The notes: generated from the letters alone by a model not told the origin. DNA of 64,000 bases from Archegozetes longisetosus (GCA_018873245.2 JAEMBT020000001.1:6600220-6664219), one strand, 5' to 3'. Shown: positions 11,658 through 23,458, counted from the first letter of the stretch. Program-made: numbers and translations.

Positions 11658-14100
11658 ATGGAGCTGGACGCAGATTCTTACAATCAAAAGAATCATTTAC
11701 AGTATGGACATGCTGAAGAACTGATTAATAAAATTAAAGAAAGCATTGATAAGTATGTCAACTATTGGTAGAAAAACTTTTCATTTAATATTTTTCATTT
11801 GAAAAATTAGGTCAAAACTATTTATAAATTCTTTTGAATTTTATTAATTGTTCAAAACTTTTAAACATTTGTTTATATATATATGTAGAAAGTTTGATGT
11901 CGTTCTCGATGTCGGTTGCGGAAGCGGAAATATCACATTTTTGCTGAATACTCGGCTATCTATTAGTCAGTTATATGCCATTGATATTGACGAAAAGATG
12001 ATCAAATTTGCTAAAGAAAATCACCAAAAAAATAATATTCAATATATAGTACAAGATTTGACGCAGGATTGGGATCATTGGAGCCCAAAACTGAAGGCAC
12101 TCGAAGGAAAAGTTTCACTAATTTTTTCTAACTATGTTTTGCATTGGATTATGGATAGAGAAAATACAGCAAAAAATCTTTTTCGCTTATTATCAAAAGG
12201 CGGTAGATTTTATGCTAATTTTGTTGAGGTTTACGAACTTTTCACAGATTTGACTGGAAAAGAAAAGGAAATTCATGAGAAAGAAGTTTTGAAAGTTCCG
12301 CCAAAAGAAGAACAATTAGATATTTGGATCAAAAGCTTTAAAAATGCTGGGCTTCTTATCAATGCATACGAATTCATAGAAACAAAAACTATTTTCGATG
12401 AACAGACTTTTAAGCAAAGTAAGTTTTTCTTACCAAATAAGAGAGCGCTTGAATAGATATGAAGTTTGATTGTACTCATAAATACCTTCCATTGATATTG
12501 TGGTCAATCCTTATATATTCCAAATTAGTACTGATATTAAAGCTCAAATATGAACTCCATTCCTTGTTAAGCCCCTTCTGAGAGTTACGCTCACATTTTT
12601 AACAGTTCTCTCATTGAAATGATATAGTCGAATTTCTATTTAAGTCCATTAGATTTCACATAGACATCAATCAAACTTAGCCTAGAATAATCTAAATTAA
12701 TTCAGGTGTGTTAAACTATTTTCTCTTAACCGGATTCGCCGTCGAAATATTTAAATTAAGTTGAAAATAGAAAGGAAAATTTAGCTAAATAATTCCTGAG
12801 TACAATATAAAAGTCTCAAAGTTCAAGCTGAAATGCTCCTGAATCATTTTAAATTCGTCTAGGCTAAATGATATCGACGCATGTATGAAATCTATATGGT
12901 ATTACACAAAAATTTGGGTAATGGGTGCCTTTTCAGGGCACATACTTTTGATGATCGATCCTAATAGTACTCGATGTGAGGAGTCAAATGATATATTACA
13001 TGCCTATATTCTGTTCATAAATTACGTAAAAAAATTTTAAAAATTCAAATAGTTTGGTAATGGGTACCCTTTGCGGGTACCTACTTTTGATGATAGATCC
13101 TAGTAGTACTCGATGTGAGGAGTCTAATGATATATCACATACCATGTTTTATCCATAAATTAGGTAAGAATTTGACTTTTTATATATCCAGGCACCCACC
13201 TGACCACCCAGATACCCCCTCTCCATTCATCCTTCTCTCAAAGTACCTATTGGCGACTCGTTTAACCTAACTACCACGAACCCAATTTAACCTAAGCTGA
13301 AGATAGCATCAGATCGCTTCACTCGGAACGCTTCGTGTTCCTCACTTTGCGACCTGACACAATTTTAATTTAGGTTAAATCACGCACGTGGATACTTAAT
13401 TATTTTATAGATAAATATTTTTTATGGCATTTCGGAGGGGATACCTAGCGATAGAACTGTTTTTGAGTTTTTAAAACATTTCGTTTTTACGTAATTTATG
13501 GATAGAATATGGGCATGTAATATATCATTCGACTCACTACATCGAGTACTATTAGGATCGATCATCAAAAGTGGGTGCCTGGGGTATATAATAATTATTC
13601 AAAATTCAAAATTTTCACGTAATTTGTGGATAAAAAATGGCATGTGCTATGTCGTTAGACTCCACACACCGAGTACTATTAGGATCAATTGTCAAAAGAG
13701 TGTGCCCGTAAAAGACATCTACCGAAATTTGATCACATGAACTTAATGGAAGAAAGGGGGCGTACCCGGGGCTGAAGTTTTATATTTGAATTCTATTCTC
13801 AATACTAATTCAGAATGTAAAAGTACTGACCATAATGTCAATGGGCGGTGTTTAGAAGTTCAACTTGAAGTTTTAATAACTTTAATTTTGTTAATAGTTA
13901 TGTTACAGATCATATTATTAATGCAGAAGCAATACTTAGTTGAGAAGAATGAACAGAAAAGAAATGAAGTGTTGAATCAAATTTCTGATAGTATATTTAA
14001 GAGAGTTTATGACATGTCTCGTAAATTCATTGATAGGACGACTGGAAAAACAATGATTGAATTACCATACACATTCTTTCGTATTGTCCTTCAAAAATAG
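11658..14100 (+). CDS. JHAMT-like SAM-dependent methyltransferase, intact copy 2
   Basis: Three exons join in frame: 11658-11752, 11889-12418 and 13898-14100 (95+530+203 = 828 nt, 275 residues). Splice sites are GATAA|GTATGT, ATGTAG|, CAAA|GTAAGT and TTAATAG|. Exon 2 opens with KKFDVVLDVGCGSGN, the class I methyltransferase SAM-binding motif. It is followed by AIDIDEKMIKFAKEN (acidic residue binding the SAM ribose) and FSNYVLHWIMD. The C-terminal exon ends FRIVLQK. Length and motif order fit juvenile hormone acid O-methyltransferases, cytosolic enzymes that methylate JH acid or farnesoic acid; the substrate here is inferred from family only. Intron 2 (1.48 kb) has been enlarged by a repeat element. 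Another small-molecule methyltransferase role is possible. Confidence 0.8.
12896..13740. mobile_element. Element with paired tandem subterminal repeats in inverted orientation
   Basis: Two direct units of about 138 nt start near 12914 and 13052. Each contains TAATGGGT(G/A)CC, ACTTTTGATGAT and AGTACTCGATGTGAGGAGTC. Two more units lie inverted at about 13480-13735 (ACATCGAGTACTATTAGGATC, ACACCGAGTACTATTAGGATC). The centre (13175-13440) is unique and less A+T rich. The whole lies in intron 2 of copy 2, and I see no such insert in copy 1. No transposase is visible. The class is unknown; it is foldback-like in layout. Confidence 0.65.
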
Positions 14101-14579
14101 TAGAAATAAGTGTTATTTAACCCTATTTCTCCTCAAACTCTACCTAATTTTAAAACTTTAATTGGTACTTATTAAAATTTTGCATATTTTTCAAAATATT
14201 TAGATTATTAATAAAGATTTTAGAAATTTTATTTACAAATTGTTATTTTTATAAAACAAGTACCTGTTTACCACATTTAAATAAGCTTAAAATATAACTT
14301 CATTACAAGATATGTCTTGATCTATAAAGAAACTTGAAATAGAATATAAGCCATATTAAAAACTCTATTCCTTTATACAATACAAACATTACACTATTTG
14401 ATATAATTATAATAACATTACATAAAATATAAAACATTAAGAACTAAAGTTTAACAACTTTTCTGAAAGAATGAAAACTGGTGCAAAAAGTACTAAAGAA
14501 GACCAATATTTTTTGGGCCCCGCTGATTTTAGTATCATTGGATAGATCTAACTTTGCTGAGTTACTATATGTATATATA

Positions 14580-15938
14580 TTAGATGGGCTCAAAAGTCAT
14601 GGGACTATTGGAACTCGTGGACTTTAAAAGATATTTATTAAATTATAGTATGATTATACAATATATTCTCCTCCCGTCTGGGTGACCATGGCCCACTGCT
14701 GTGGGAGGTGTCTTATTTCTGTAGCCTCATTGTTTAGATTTATTTCTTCAATAACTCTATCATAAGCAGTGTGGAGTTCGTTCTCATCGGTAAATCTCAT
14801 TCCTTTATTAGGCCTCTTTATTCTAGCAATACCATCATAGTCGCAGGGGTTTAAATCTGGGCTATAGGGAGGGTGCTTCAACTCCTCCCACCGATGTCGT
14901 TTAAAGAATCTTTGAACTTCTTCATGTTTATGTGGCCTAGAATTGTCATGCAGGATGAGTGGTCTCTTAATATGGTGTTCTCTTATCGCTGGGTGCAATG
15001 CTTCGGACAAAAAACTAAGATAAACTTCAAAATTGACATTTACATTTTGTGGTAAAATTCGGTAACCAATAATCCGATTTTGATGAAACGCTACGATCAT
15101 CATTACCTTACAGTCACTCATCGTTGCTCTGACTTTGGTCAACCTTCAACAAAGAACAAAGCCGCTGGCACAATTCAAAAATTTCGAAAATTTCAACTTA
15201 AAAAACATACGGTTTTTGACTAGGTAGAACTCATTGCTTTGAGCTTTTAGCTTCCTTTGGGTCATAGCTTTTTAGCCAAGTTTCATCAATTGCTATAATT
15301 TTTTCCAACATGTCGGGATTACTATGATATCTTTCAAGATGTTCTGCAGAAATAGTCACGCGCAACTGCCTTTATTCTGGTTTCAATTCGTATGGTACCC
15401 ATCTCGAGGCATCTTTCTTCGCCCCTACCTCCTTCAAAAGCCTTTTGGTACTTGCAGTACTAATACCTAATGTCTGGGCCAAATCTTTGGTCCTCCAGCA
15501 TTTGTCCTTATTTAAAAGCTCCCTAAGTCTTTCTTCGTGTGTTATATCAGTCGCAGTGCGAGGTCTTTCTGAGCGTGGGTCTTCCTCGCTGCTCAGGCGG
15601 CTTCCATCCTTAAATTCATTGTATAGTCTATATACGTGTGTCTTGCTTAATGCTCGGTTGCGAGCTATTTTATCTAGCATTCTATGAACTTCAACTGCAG
15701 GAGTACTCAATAGCACATGGCACTTAATAAATGCATGCTTTTCTTGGTTTGTAACACTTTCTTGAAGTTGGTCCACTTTTGGACCATATACAGAAATCGC
15801 ACTTAAAAGCACGAGAAAAGCAAGCAACCACATCGTACACTTTCTTTTACTCTAATACGCAATATTATAGCATAAACATGTTTACAACTTTCATCAAGAA
15901 CGAGATAAGATAGTCCTATGACTTTTGAGCCCATCAAA
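14580..15938 (-). mobile_element. Nearly full-length mariner (DD34D) element
   Basis: The ends TTAGATGGGCTCAAAAGTCA at 14580 and the complement ending GAGCCCATCAAA at 15938 are inverted repeats of about 27 nt, with TA on both sides (14578-14579, 15939-15940). Element length (1359 bp) fits a complete mariner. The transposase lies on the minus strand (see 14654-15833). It sits just downstream of methyltransferase copy 2. Confidence 0.9.
14654..15833 (-). pseudogene. Mariner transposase, broken in two
   Basis: The N-terminal ORF (15833-15372) carries two helix-turn-helix regions (ALSKTHVYRLYNEF and KDLAQTLGISTASTKRLL) for binding the terminal repeats. It ends at a premature stop after YELKPE. 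The same frame continues through AIDETW (first catalytic Asp, near 15290) to a second stop. A frame change follows before the C-terminal ORF (15142-14654), which has ILHDNSRPH (second Asp) and YSPDLNPCDYD. The spacing between second and third Asp is 34 residues, so DD34D. The lesions make it inactive but look few, implying a fairly young insertion. The first 17 residues (MWLLAFLVLLSAISVYG) are strongly hydrophobic. Confidence 0.85.
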
Positions 15939-18266
15939 TATATATATATAACTTATAGTATATCTCATTCCGTTTCCGAGTTATAAGCTCCAAAAGGTTC
16001 AGAACGGCAATTAACAATCTATGCGTATTAACGCCAAAACCCTTTTAATATTCATATGTTTAGAAAAGTCTCGTAAAGCCGAATTAGGTCTGTACCATGG
16101 AGGAAGCCTCTACAGAGTTATAGGAAGGCAACTAGGTCAAAAAATATAAGACATGCTTAGAGCGATGGCTAGCAAACCAAGTGATCTAGAACCCGAAGTT
16201 GGGAACTAATAGACTCAGTTCAACAAGATGAATACATCAATAGTACACTTGACACTGTTATGTAACTGGTCTCTAAATCCAAAAACCACCAGCTTTGAAA
16301 TCTAGAAGTGTTTCCAGTAATGTTTACAAAGGGAACGGGGCAGGGCCAACACCCCTCTAGGGACTCAGAACTGTCGGATGCTGTGCACATATAATGACAG
16401 TGTTTTGGTACCTCGGATATGGCAGATATCTATCTTAGATTAAATCACCATGTAGACAATTTGATTATTTTTTTTAAAGATTTTACTTATCCGGATAGCA
16501 CTGACAGATTAATTACTGTATAGTTTTTTAGCTCTTTTTAGTTTTGGTCTTAGTTTTATGCTTCCTTCGAGTTTACCTCCATGTGGTAGGAAGCAGGCAA
16601 CACAAATGTTATATTTTTGTGGCTAAAACCTGAAAAATTGATTTTTAACATAATGCGATTTTTCCCTCATAACTCGAAAACTATTGATTTTGGTAAAACG
16701 TTCCTAAAGACTTTTGTGTTCAACGTCAAAAGACTTTTCAAATGATATGTCACTCATCAAAATCGGACGGGGCCCAGTGGTCCATAGGAAAATATTGGTT
16801 TCCTTTATAACGATTTAATATTGGCGATTGGCTAATTTTATTATTTCCCGAACAATTGGGTGACTGTTGTGGTATTGCTCTGAAGTAGTGGTAGTGCTTT
16901 GTAAATATCTAAAAATGCACACATTTATCGCATTATTACTGCTTGAGGCATTGAGAAATTACTACTTAGAGTATTCAATCGCACATTTAATTACAACCAA
17001 CTCATATTGAAATACAGTATGTTTGCCAACTGTTCTCTAGCTTTTAAAAGTGAATTTAGACTTAATTTTGATATACTAAAAAAGCTGTTCCAACACAAGT
17101 GTGTTTTTCGAGCCATCGGTATAAATATCATACTCTTGTGTGGTGCTCCGCACAAGTCGAACTTATTTGAGCGATTTGACAAATCGAGTCAAACTTTCGC
17201 GTTGAAATCGCTAAAGGATCAGACTCGAACGCAGTAGTATCAAATTCGAACTGAGTCCGAGTTGAACTCAAATAGATTTGAAAGATATGAATTTATATTG
17301 TCAGAAAATTGTTCTGAAATTGTTCTAAAACTTTCTAGAAACTTAAAAAAATTGTAAAAGTTCTAGAGCATTCTATAACCCTATGTAATATTCCCGAATT
17401 TTCTAAAACGTACTGGAAATCTGTAGAGTATTCTAAAACACTCCAGAATCCTATTGTGTATTTCAGAAAATTCTAGAATCCTATGCAATGTTCTAGAATT
17501 TTCCAGGGTGTATCTGTAGGTTTGAGAAATTAAGAAAATACTATAAGTTGAGAATGGATGATATATAGTTGCAAAATAAAAGCTAAGAATAATATTGATA
17601 ATAGTTAGTATGACTTAGGATAATAAAAACTTAGAATCTGGAAGAAACACACGATCGATGCCATTTAGAGTATGAACAAAGTTGTAACCAACAATATGAC
17701 GATTACGATTAAGTGTCTGATGAACAATAAGCTTCAATTCATTTTTCTTGTAAATTATTTTTGATATTAATATGAAAGTTATTTAATAGTTATGTTAAGG
17801 ACATGTCCTATAGCTTCTGATTCTTATGATTAAGTATCTAATAGATTGACAGATTAACTTATTCTTTATTGATAATAATTAGTGCTGCCCATAAACTCCG
17901 GCTCAGCATTAGACTCAGGCTCTGAGCTTTCCGAGCCTATAGACGACATTAGTCATAATTATTTATAAACTTGAATGCGATTTCTAAAGTATAAATATGA
18001 TGAGATTTTTTCTTATATCATTATTTTGTAAAATTTTTTACTGTAAAAAAATTTCTAGTTGTACAGAAATGAAAATAAGTAATTATTTGAAGTAAAAATA
18101 AAAAGTAAGTTTTGAATAAAATTTCTCAAATATATATTCATAGTCTGAAAAATTTAAAAATTGACAACATTTATATAATATTTTTATCCACTTTTTAATC
18201 AATTAAGAAGTATACAATAAGACAAAAAGTTTGTCTAACGTTAACCCAAAAGAGAACTTTCACTTA
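15939..18266. other. No gene seen; includes TTCTAGAA-rich stretch
   Basis: Intergenic sequence with no coding frame I can support. A G+C-richer patch at 16050-16400 and a run near 16620-16800 look transposon-derived but were not classified. 17296-17512 is rich in TTCnnGAA palindromes (separate entry). 17885-17945 has a short CTCGG/GAGCC-rich patch. Confidence 0.4.
17296..17512. repeat. Cluster of TTCnnGAA palindromes (heat-shock-element-like)
   Basis: TTCTAGAA occurs at 17333-17340, 17471-17478 and 17491-17498, and TTCCCGAA at 17391-17398. Many half-matches lie between (TTCTAGAG, TTCTAAAA, TTCCAG). The array looks like a decayed tandem repeat. TTCnnGAA is the core of heat shock elements, but no gene start is recognised nearby. 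Confidence 0.5.
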
Positions 18267-19293
18267 TTACTTTTGAAGTACAAAACGAAAGTACATGTAC
18301 AGATATTCAATTTTTGCTTCTCCAGTTGTCTCATCAGTGAATTGACGATATCTAGCCAAATCTCTCTTAGGTATGATATCAGAAATTAGATTCATCACTT
18401 CATTTCTTCTCTGTTCATCCTTCTCAACAACATATTGTTTACGTAGTAACAATGCGAGGGGTAATATAGCTATTAGAAAGAATTATTAAAACTTGATACC
18501 TATTCAAAAATGCTTCATTTGATGAGACAAACCTACTTTTCTTGAAAGTCTGTTCGCCTAAAATCATGTTTTCTGCAATAAGTTTATTTTCAATGATAAG
18601 AAGTCCAGCGCTTTTAAAGTTATTGATCCAAATATCTAATTGTTCTTCTGTTGATGGAACTCTCATAACTTGTTTTTCGTGAATTTCTTTCTCTTCTTCG
18701 GTCAAATCACTGAAAGGATCGGAAACCAAATAGATATGAGCATAAATTCTACCACCTTTTGACAATAGGCGAAACAAATTTTTTGCTGCATTTTCTTTAT
18801 TTGAAATCCAATGCAAAACATGGTTAGAAAAAATTAGCGAAACTTTTCCTTCGAGTTCTTTCAGTTCTGGTCTCAATTGGTCCCAATCTTGACTAAAATC
18901 TTGTAATAAGTATTGAATATTATTTTTGTGGTGATTTTCTTTAGCAAATTTGATCATCTCTTCATCGACATCAATGGCATACAATTGATTAATAGATAGC
19001 CGACTATTCAACAAGAGTGTGATGTTTCCACTTCCACAACCGACATCGAGAACTACATCAAATATTCTGCACATATAAATATTTAAAAGTGTTACATAAT
19101 TTATAAAAAGTAAAAAACTTTTATAATTAGTTTTAATATAATTTTCCGAATTGAAAATATTAAACTAAAGGTTTTTCTACCAATAGTTTACGTATTTATC
19201 AATATTTTTTTCTTTAATCTTATTAACCAGTACTTCAGCGTCTCTATACTGTGACTTATTTGTCTGATTATAAAAACTTGCATCAATTTCCAT
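18267..19293 (-). CDS. JHAMT-like methyltransferase, copy 3 (open frame, first splice donor lost)
   Basis: The exons are 19293-19196 (98 nt, starts MEIDASFYNQTN), 19066-18537 (530 nt) and 18469-18267 (203 nt), giving 276 residues with no stop or frameshift. Exon 2 starts with IFDVVLDVGCGSGN, then AIDVDEEMIKFAKEN and FSNHVLHWI; exon 3 ends FRFVLQK. Intron 2 is only 67 nt (GTAGGT...AATAG). The expected exon 1 donor GATAA|GTATGT reads GATAA|ATACGT, so the GT is gone. The next GT (GTAAAC, 4 nt on) leads to a stop at once. Either it is a very young pseudogene, or an unrecognised splice or alternative start is used. The ORF before exon 2 could also begin at the ATG at 19074. Confidence 0.7.
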
Positions 19294-19475
19294 GTTTTAT
19301 TTTGAGAAAAATTAAGCTTAAACCAAACAAAAAATTTTAGAAAAGTTTGCGATTAAAGCTAAGATCAAATTCGAGATTAAACCGACTGAAAGTTACAAAC
19401 GACTTAAATTATTAATACTGGTTCTGTTGGTTTAAATAACTGTTGCCTTTGATAGTGACATTGAATTCAAAATAT
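19294..19475 (-). promoter_or_regulatory. Upstream block of copy 3, shared with copy 4
   Basis: Read on the minus strand, this block matches 7030-7211 closely (AACCAACAGAACCAG, CGGTTTAATCT, TTTAATCGCA). It includes the presumed promoter and 5' UTR. Confidence 0.45.
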
Positions 19476-19492
19476 TTTAATAAGTCAAGGAT

Positions 19493-20227
19493 TTTTCAAG
19501 TTGTGAAATGTATATGTAAGGCTTGTGCAATAAGTAAATTTGCATTTTTAGTTTTCTGAATAAAATGAAAAGTACAAAAATTTAAATGAAAATTTATCTA
19601 AACCAAATATATATTGAAGTAAAATTTTTACAATTTGGCGCTAACACCCTTCCTTGACCAACAGCTTTCGATCTAGTCTTAAGGCCACTCATTAGTTCTT
19701 TACCACTTCTTTCGGCGATTGTTTTAGAGATGTTTTTCCAGATTCTTTTAAAACTAATCAAAGTTTTAGGTTTCTTTTGTCGACATTTCTAAATTTTCTT
19801 ACATTCTGCCCAAAATCTCTCAATTGGTCGGGCTCGTGGACAGTTCTATTTGGAGGAATGGTTAAGGAAAAGACTTTCATTGAAAAGCATCATAAAAGAT
19901 CGGATGTTATCTTCTGGCTAGACATAGCAACTGCTCATTACCACAGTGATATTTTAAAAGAATCTGGAAAAACATCTCTAAAACAATCGTCGAAAGAAGT
20001 GGTAAAAGTTTAATGCGTGGCCTTAAGACTAAATTGAAAGCTGTTGGTCAAGGAGGGGTGTTAGCGCCCTGCAAATTGTAAAAATTTTACTTCAATATAT
20101 ATTTTGGTTTAGATAAATTTTCATTTAAATTTTTTTACTTTTCATTTTATTCAGAGAACTCAAAATGCAAATTTACTTATTGCACAAGCCTTACATATAC
20201 ATTTCACAACTTGAAAAATCCTTGATT
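19493..20227. mobile_element. Long foldback element with a mariner-type transposase scrap
   Basis: Arms of about 280 nt (AGTCAAGGATTTTTCAAG inward from 19493; complement ending CCTTGATT at 20227) are near-identical inverts, and TA lies outside both ends. The central 200 nt reads on the plus strand VIFWLDIATAHYHSDIL (19903-19953). This resembles the second-catalytic-Asp block (FWPDLASAHY) of mariner/maT transposases. The arms themselves appear to encode the transposase C-terminus in opposite directions, as if the element folded back on its own 3' end. Confidence 0.75.
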
Positions 20228-20384
20228 TATTACTTACTATGAGCCTTACTATGTAATTGATTTATCCTTCATAACTTTGACTATTTAACTAGAATTTGAT
20301 TAAATTTAATTATAGATTGAAAGAGCCAAAACGTTTCTGTTATTTAAATTGGTATGCATAATATATAAGTCAGTAAAAGGAAGG

Positions 20385-20665
20385 AGAAAAGGAATATTTT
20401 CAAGCATTAATTAAAATCTTAATTCTTCCTTAAGCAACAAAGACAGAATTGTAAATCTAAAACCTGAGCCTTAAGATTTTGTATTTTTAAATCTTTTCTA
20501 CACATCAGGTGCTGATAACTATTGGATGAATTGCTCGTTAAACTTAACAGACTTGTCAATTTATTAAACTTTTCTAAATTTTAAGAATAAAGCTTTAAAT
20601 TCAGTGAATAACTAATTTCTGAATTAGAAATAATTGGATAAATCATGATGAAATTGTTCTGCCTC
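20385..20665 (+). repeat. Duplicated segment, partner at 9300-9595
   Basis: Non-coding sequence aligned by eye to 9300-9595. It is the distal flank of the copy 3 duplication unit. Confidence 0.55.
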
Positions 20666-20754
20666 TATTTTACCCCTTTTATATGTTAATTTTTCATTAT
20701 AATTAATGTATACTTATACTTACCCTTGATGTGTCGTCAAGTGTTTTGAAGGTG

Positions 20755-20757
<3 letters not shown>

Positions 20758-20797
<40 letters not shown>
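20758..20797. repeat. (GA)n microsatellite
   Basis: About 19 uninterrupted GA/AG dinucleotides. Confidence 0.95.
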
Positions 20798-20798
<1 letters not shown>

Positions 20799-21253
20799 GA
20801 GTGAAATCAAGTCATAATTAATTGAAAATTTTATGTATGTAACTCTAATAAATATTTTTTAAGTTATATGTATGTTTGGATAAATATTGAATGCATTCGT
20901 GCTTCAAGAATAATAAAATAGCAACATCTAATATCTATTTTCTCAACGAGTATCACGTCACTTTAATCAAAATATGAAAACTTTTTACAAGAATACAATA
21001 GAAAAACATATTTACACATCATTAGAATCAAATCAGAAGTTTTTACAACTTTATAATAATTAGCACAATAACAAAAAGCTATGAACTTGATTAAGAAATT
21101 AAAATTAATGAACAAAATATAACATATTATGAGGAAAAGTGTTCGAAAAATATGATAAAGAGTTAACTACTTTGGCAATAATTTCCTAATCAAAAGACTT
21201 AAATTAATATAACAATAATTAAAACTAATGAAAAGTTGAATCAGTCATAAGAA

Positions 21254-23458
21254 TCACGTAGTCGTTGATGAGAAACCTGTGTTTCCGACCCATGGATAGG
21301 ATGTGGGACATGGTTGACATGTTTTGAAAAATCGAGATCCGCTCTTAGAACCCACATTACAAACTGTCGGATTATTACAGGGTGGCGGTCGATCATCAAA
21401 ATTACATTCAAATGGACTAAATGTCTTAATTTGAGAGAGAGGAGTCGGTTCCCTCATCCATTGAATTAATTGCCATTTCGTCACGAAATAGACATCATCT
21501 TTAGTGAGTATTTCATCAATAAATCTCATGAATCCTCTTCTATGATGTAGAGTATTGAACCATGCGCTGTGATAATAGAGACCAAATGGGGCTCTGTTTG
21601 AGTGGTAGTGACGCTTGAAGTTTTTAATAAGCATTTCATAGACCCCATCTTCGTCAGGAGGGTTAGAACACGCGTCACCCATTGAACATCGACCTCCTCT
21701 TAAGTCTTGCCACATAACCATTCCTACCTCCCAAACACCTATTCCAAAATAACAATTTCTCAATTCAGATCAAGTTATTACTCCTATCAATCAACTACTC
21801 TATAGTAAAGACATTTTCAATTTTCAAATCGATATCAAGAACTATAACTCAAACTCATTTTAATCAAATTAAAGTTGTCCAACAGTTTTAGTTTGATTAC
21901 AGTAACTTCTAAAAAGTCTTATTAATAATAGACATCAAAATATTTGTGCAAAAATCATGAGCCTCTCTATATTGAACTTTAATTGAGTCAACATTGAACT
22001 CACAACTATTCTTATCAATAAAAATGTGTTTGTGTCTCAAAAACAAAATTTTCTCTTGATCAATAAGATTTATAGGACTCAGACTTTTCTAATTGATCTT
22101 ACCTGGAAATGATTTAGTAGGACACGGAGCAATCATACACTCGTGATTAATGGCATAGTCAAGAGTGTAGGGCCAGAAGGGAGGACTGTTCTCGAAGACA
22201 GGCATTGTTGAATCGTATGTGAAGTTTGCCTCATATAACATCTCGAACTGTTTATTACCACCTCCTTGAAGGAAAGGGGCTCTCATTCCTCTTACATCAG
22301 CCAAATGTACGCCACCGTATAAGTGAAGTATCTCTCTTTGACCATTTACTTCTTTTAGCCATTTCTGTTTAGAGAATTTTTCACCGAAACTGTGCCTAAA
22401 ATCAGATTGAGAGAAAAAATTTAAAGAAAAATTACATAAAACTTGTCAATTGTTAATCATTGAAAACATGAATTTCACAATCAACACAGAAAAGTTCAAA
22501 ACAGATTAAAAAACTTAAAGCTCCACATAAGTTTGAAATTTTCTATAGTAATATCTGAAAAATTTTTAAAACAAATCAAAATAATACTTTCGATAAAGTT
22601 TCTTAAAGCTTATAGATGTATAGAAATTTTTCATTAATATTTGAAAAAATTATTGTTAATTTTAATAAGAAATATAAATAAAGATAAAAAATAGTATTTG
22701 AAAATCTTTGTAAATACTTGCAAAAGTTTAAGTAGTCTTGTTATCTCTTAAGAACTTTATAAAGAGTTTAGAGAGTTTTTGGAAAATTAATTTAAGGAAA
22801 AACAATTACGTTATCGAATGTGAAGCCATTTCATGTCCATAAGAGTAAAGTGTTTGAACTTGTCCATAATCAGTCCATTCATGGGACACGTAAAAAGTGC
22901 CCAAAATGGGACATCCATTGGGGTTGTTTCTATTACTAAATATTTCCTCGTAAATTTCCCAGTTAAGATCATTAACCGAATCGTCGAAAGTAATCATAAC
23001 CATTTGTGGGATTTTTTTACTATCATAATTATTGGGAATAGTCGTTCCACCACAGAAACAATCTGGTAACCTACATTTCGATGGAGTACATTTTGTGGCT
23101 GGGGATAATAACAATGGTGTTGGATATAACGGATCGGGTCTTGACGGAGGCGTTGATGAGCCCTTTTTCACTCTATTCTGCTTTCGCTTCAATGGTTGTT
23201 TGGGTTTTTGTTGTGTTTGATCTGTTACTGATGTTGTTGGGATTGGAGTTGTTGTGACTTGTTGAGTGATTGTTGAGAAGAAGTTTGCCGTTTGATTAGA
23301 TCCATCGTCGTAGTAGGGAAAGTTATAGTAGTCGTAACTGTTTACTGGTGGAGATCCGGTATTCGTTATAATCACTCGTTCACGTCCTGTTGGTTTTCGA
23401 GTCGTTATTGTTGTTATTGGGATTTGAGTTGTAGAAGAAGTTGCTTGTGATGCGTTAT
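21254..23458 (-). CDS. Cda5: Cda5 exons 6-8: deacetylase catalytic domain
   Basis: Exon 6 (23458-22810) ends within the SHSITH metal motif, exon 7 (22395-22103) carries RAPFLQ and the TYDSTMP segment, and exon 8 (21738-21254) carries MWQDLRGGRC to the stop TGA. The metal-binding triad (Asp, His, His) appears intact, so the domain should be catalytically competent. Confidence 0.85.

Noticed and set aside
12273-12479. Antisense open frame inside methyltransferase exon 2
   Set aside because: Shadow of the real exon on the plus strand.
13270-13380. TTTAACCTAA words resembling telomere repeats
   Set aside because: They are single, non-tandem occurrences within a repeat element, unlike the tandem tract in the 5S pseudogene.
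23032-23220. Plus-strand open frames overlapping Cda5 exons (also 22833-23069, 23788-24030, 25715-26095)
   Set aside because: They are antisense shadows of the Thr/Pro-rich and Asp/Asn-rich linker exons on the minus strand.
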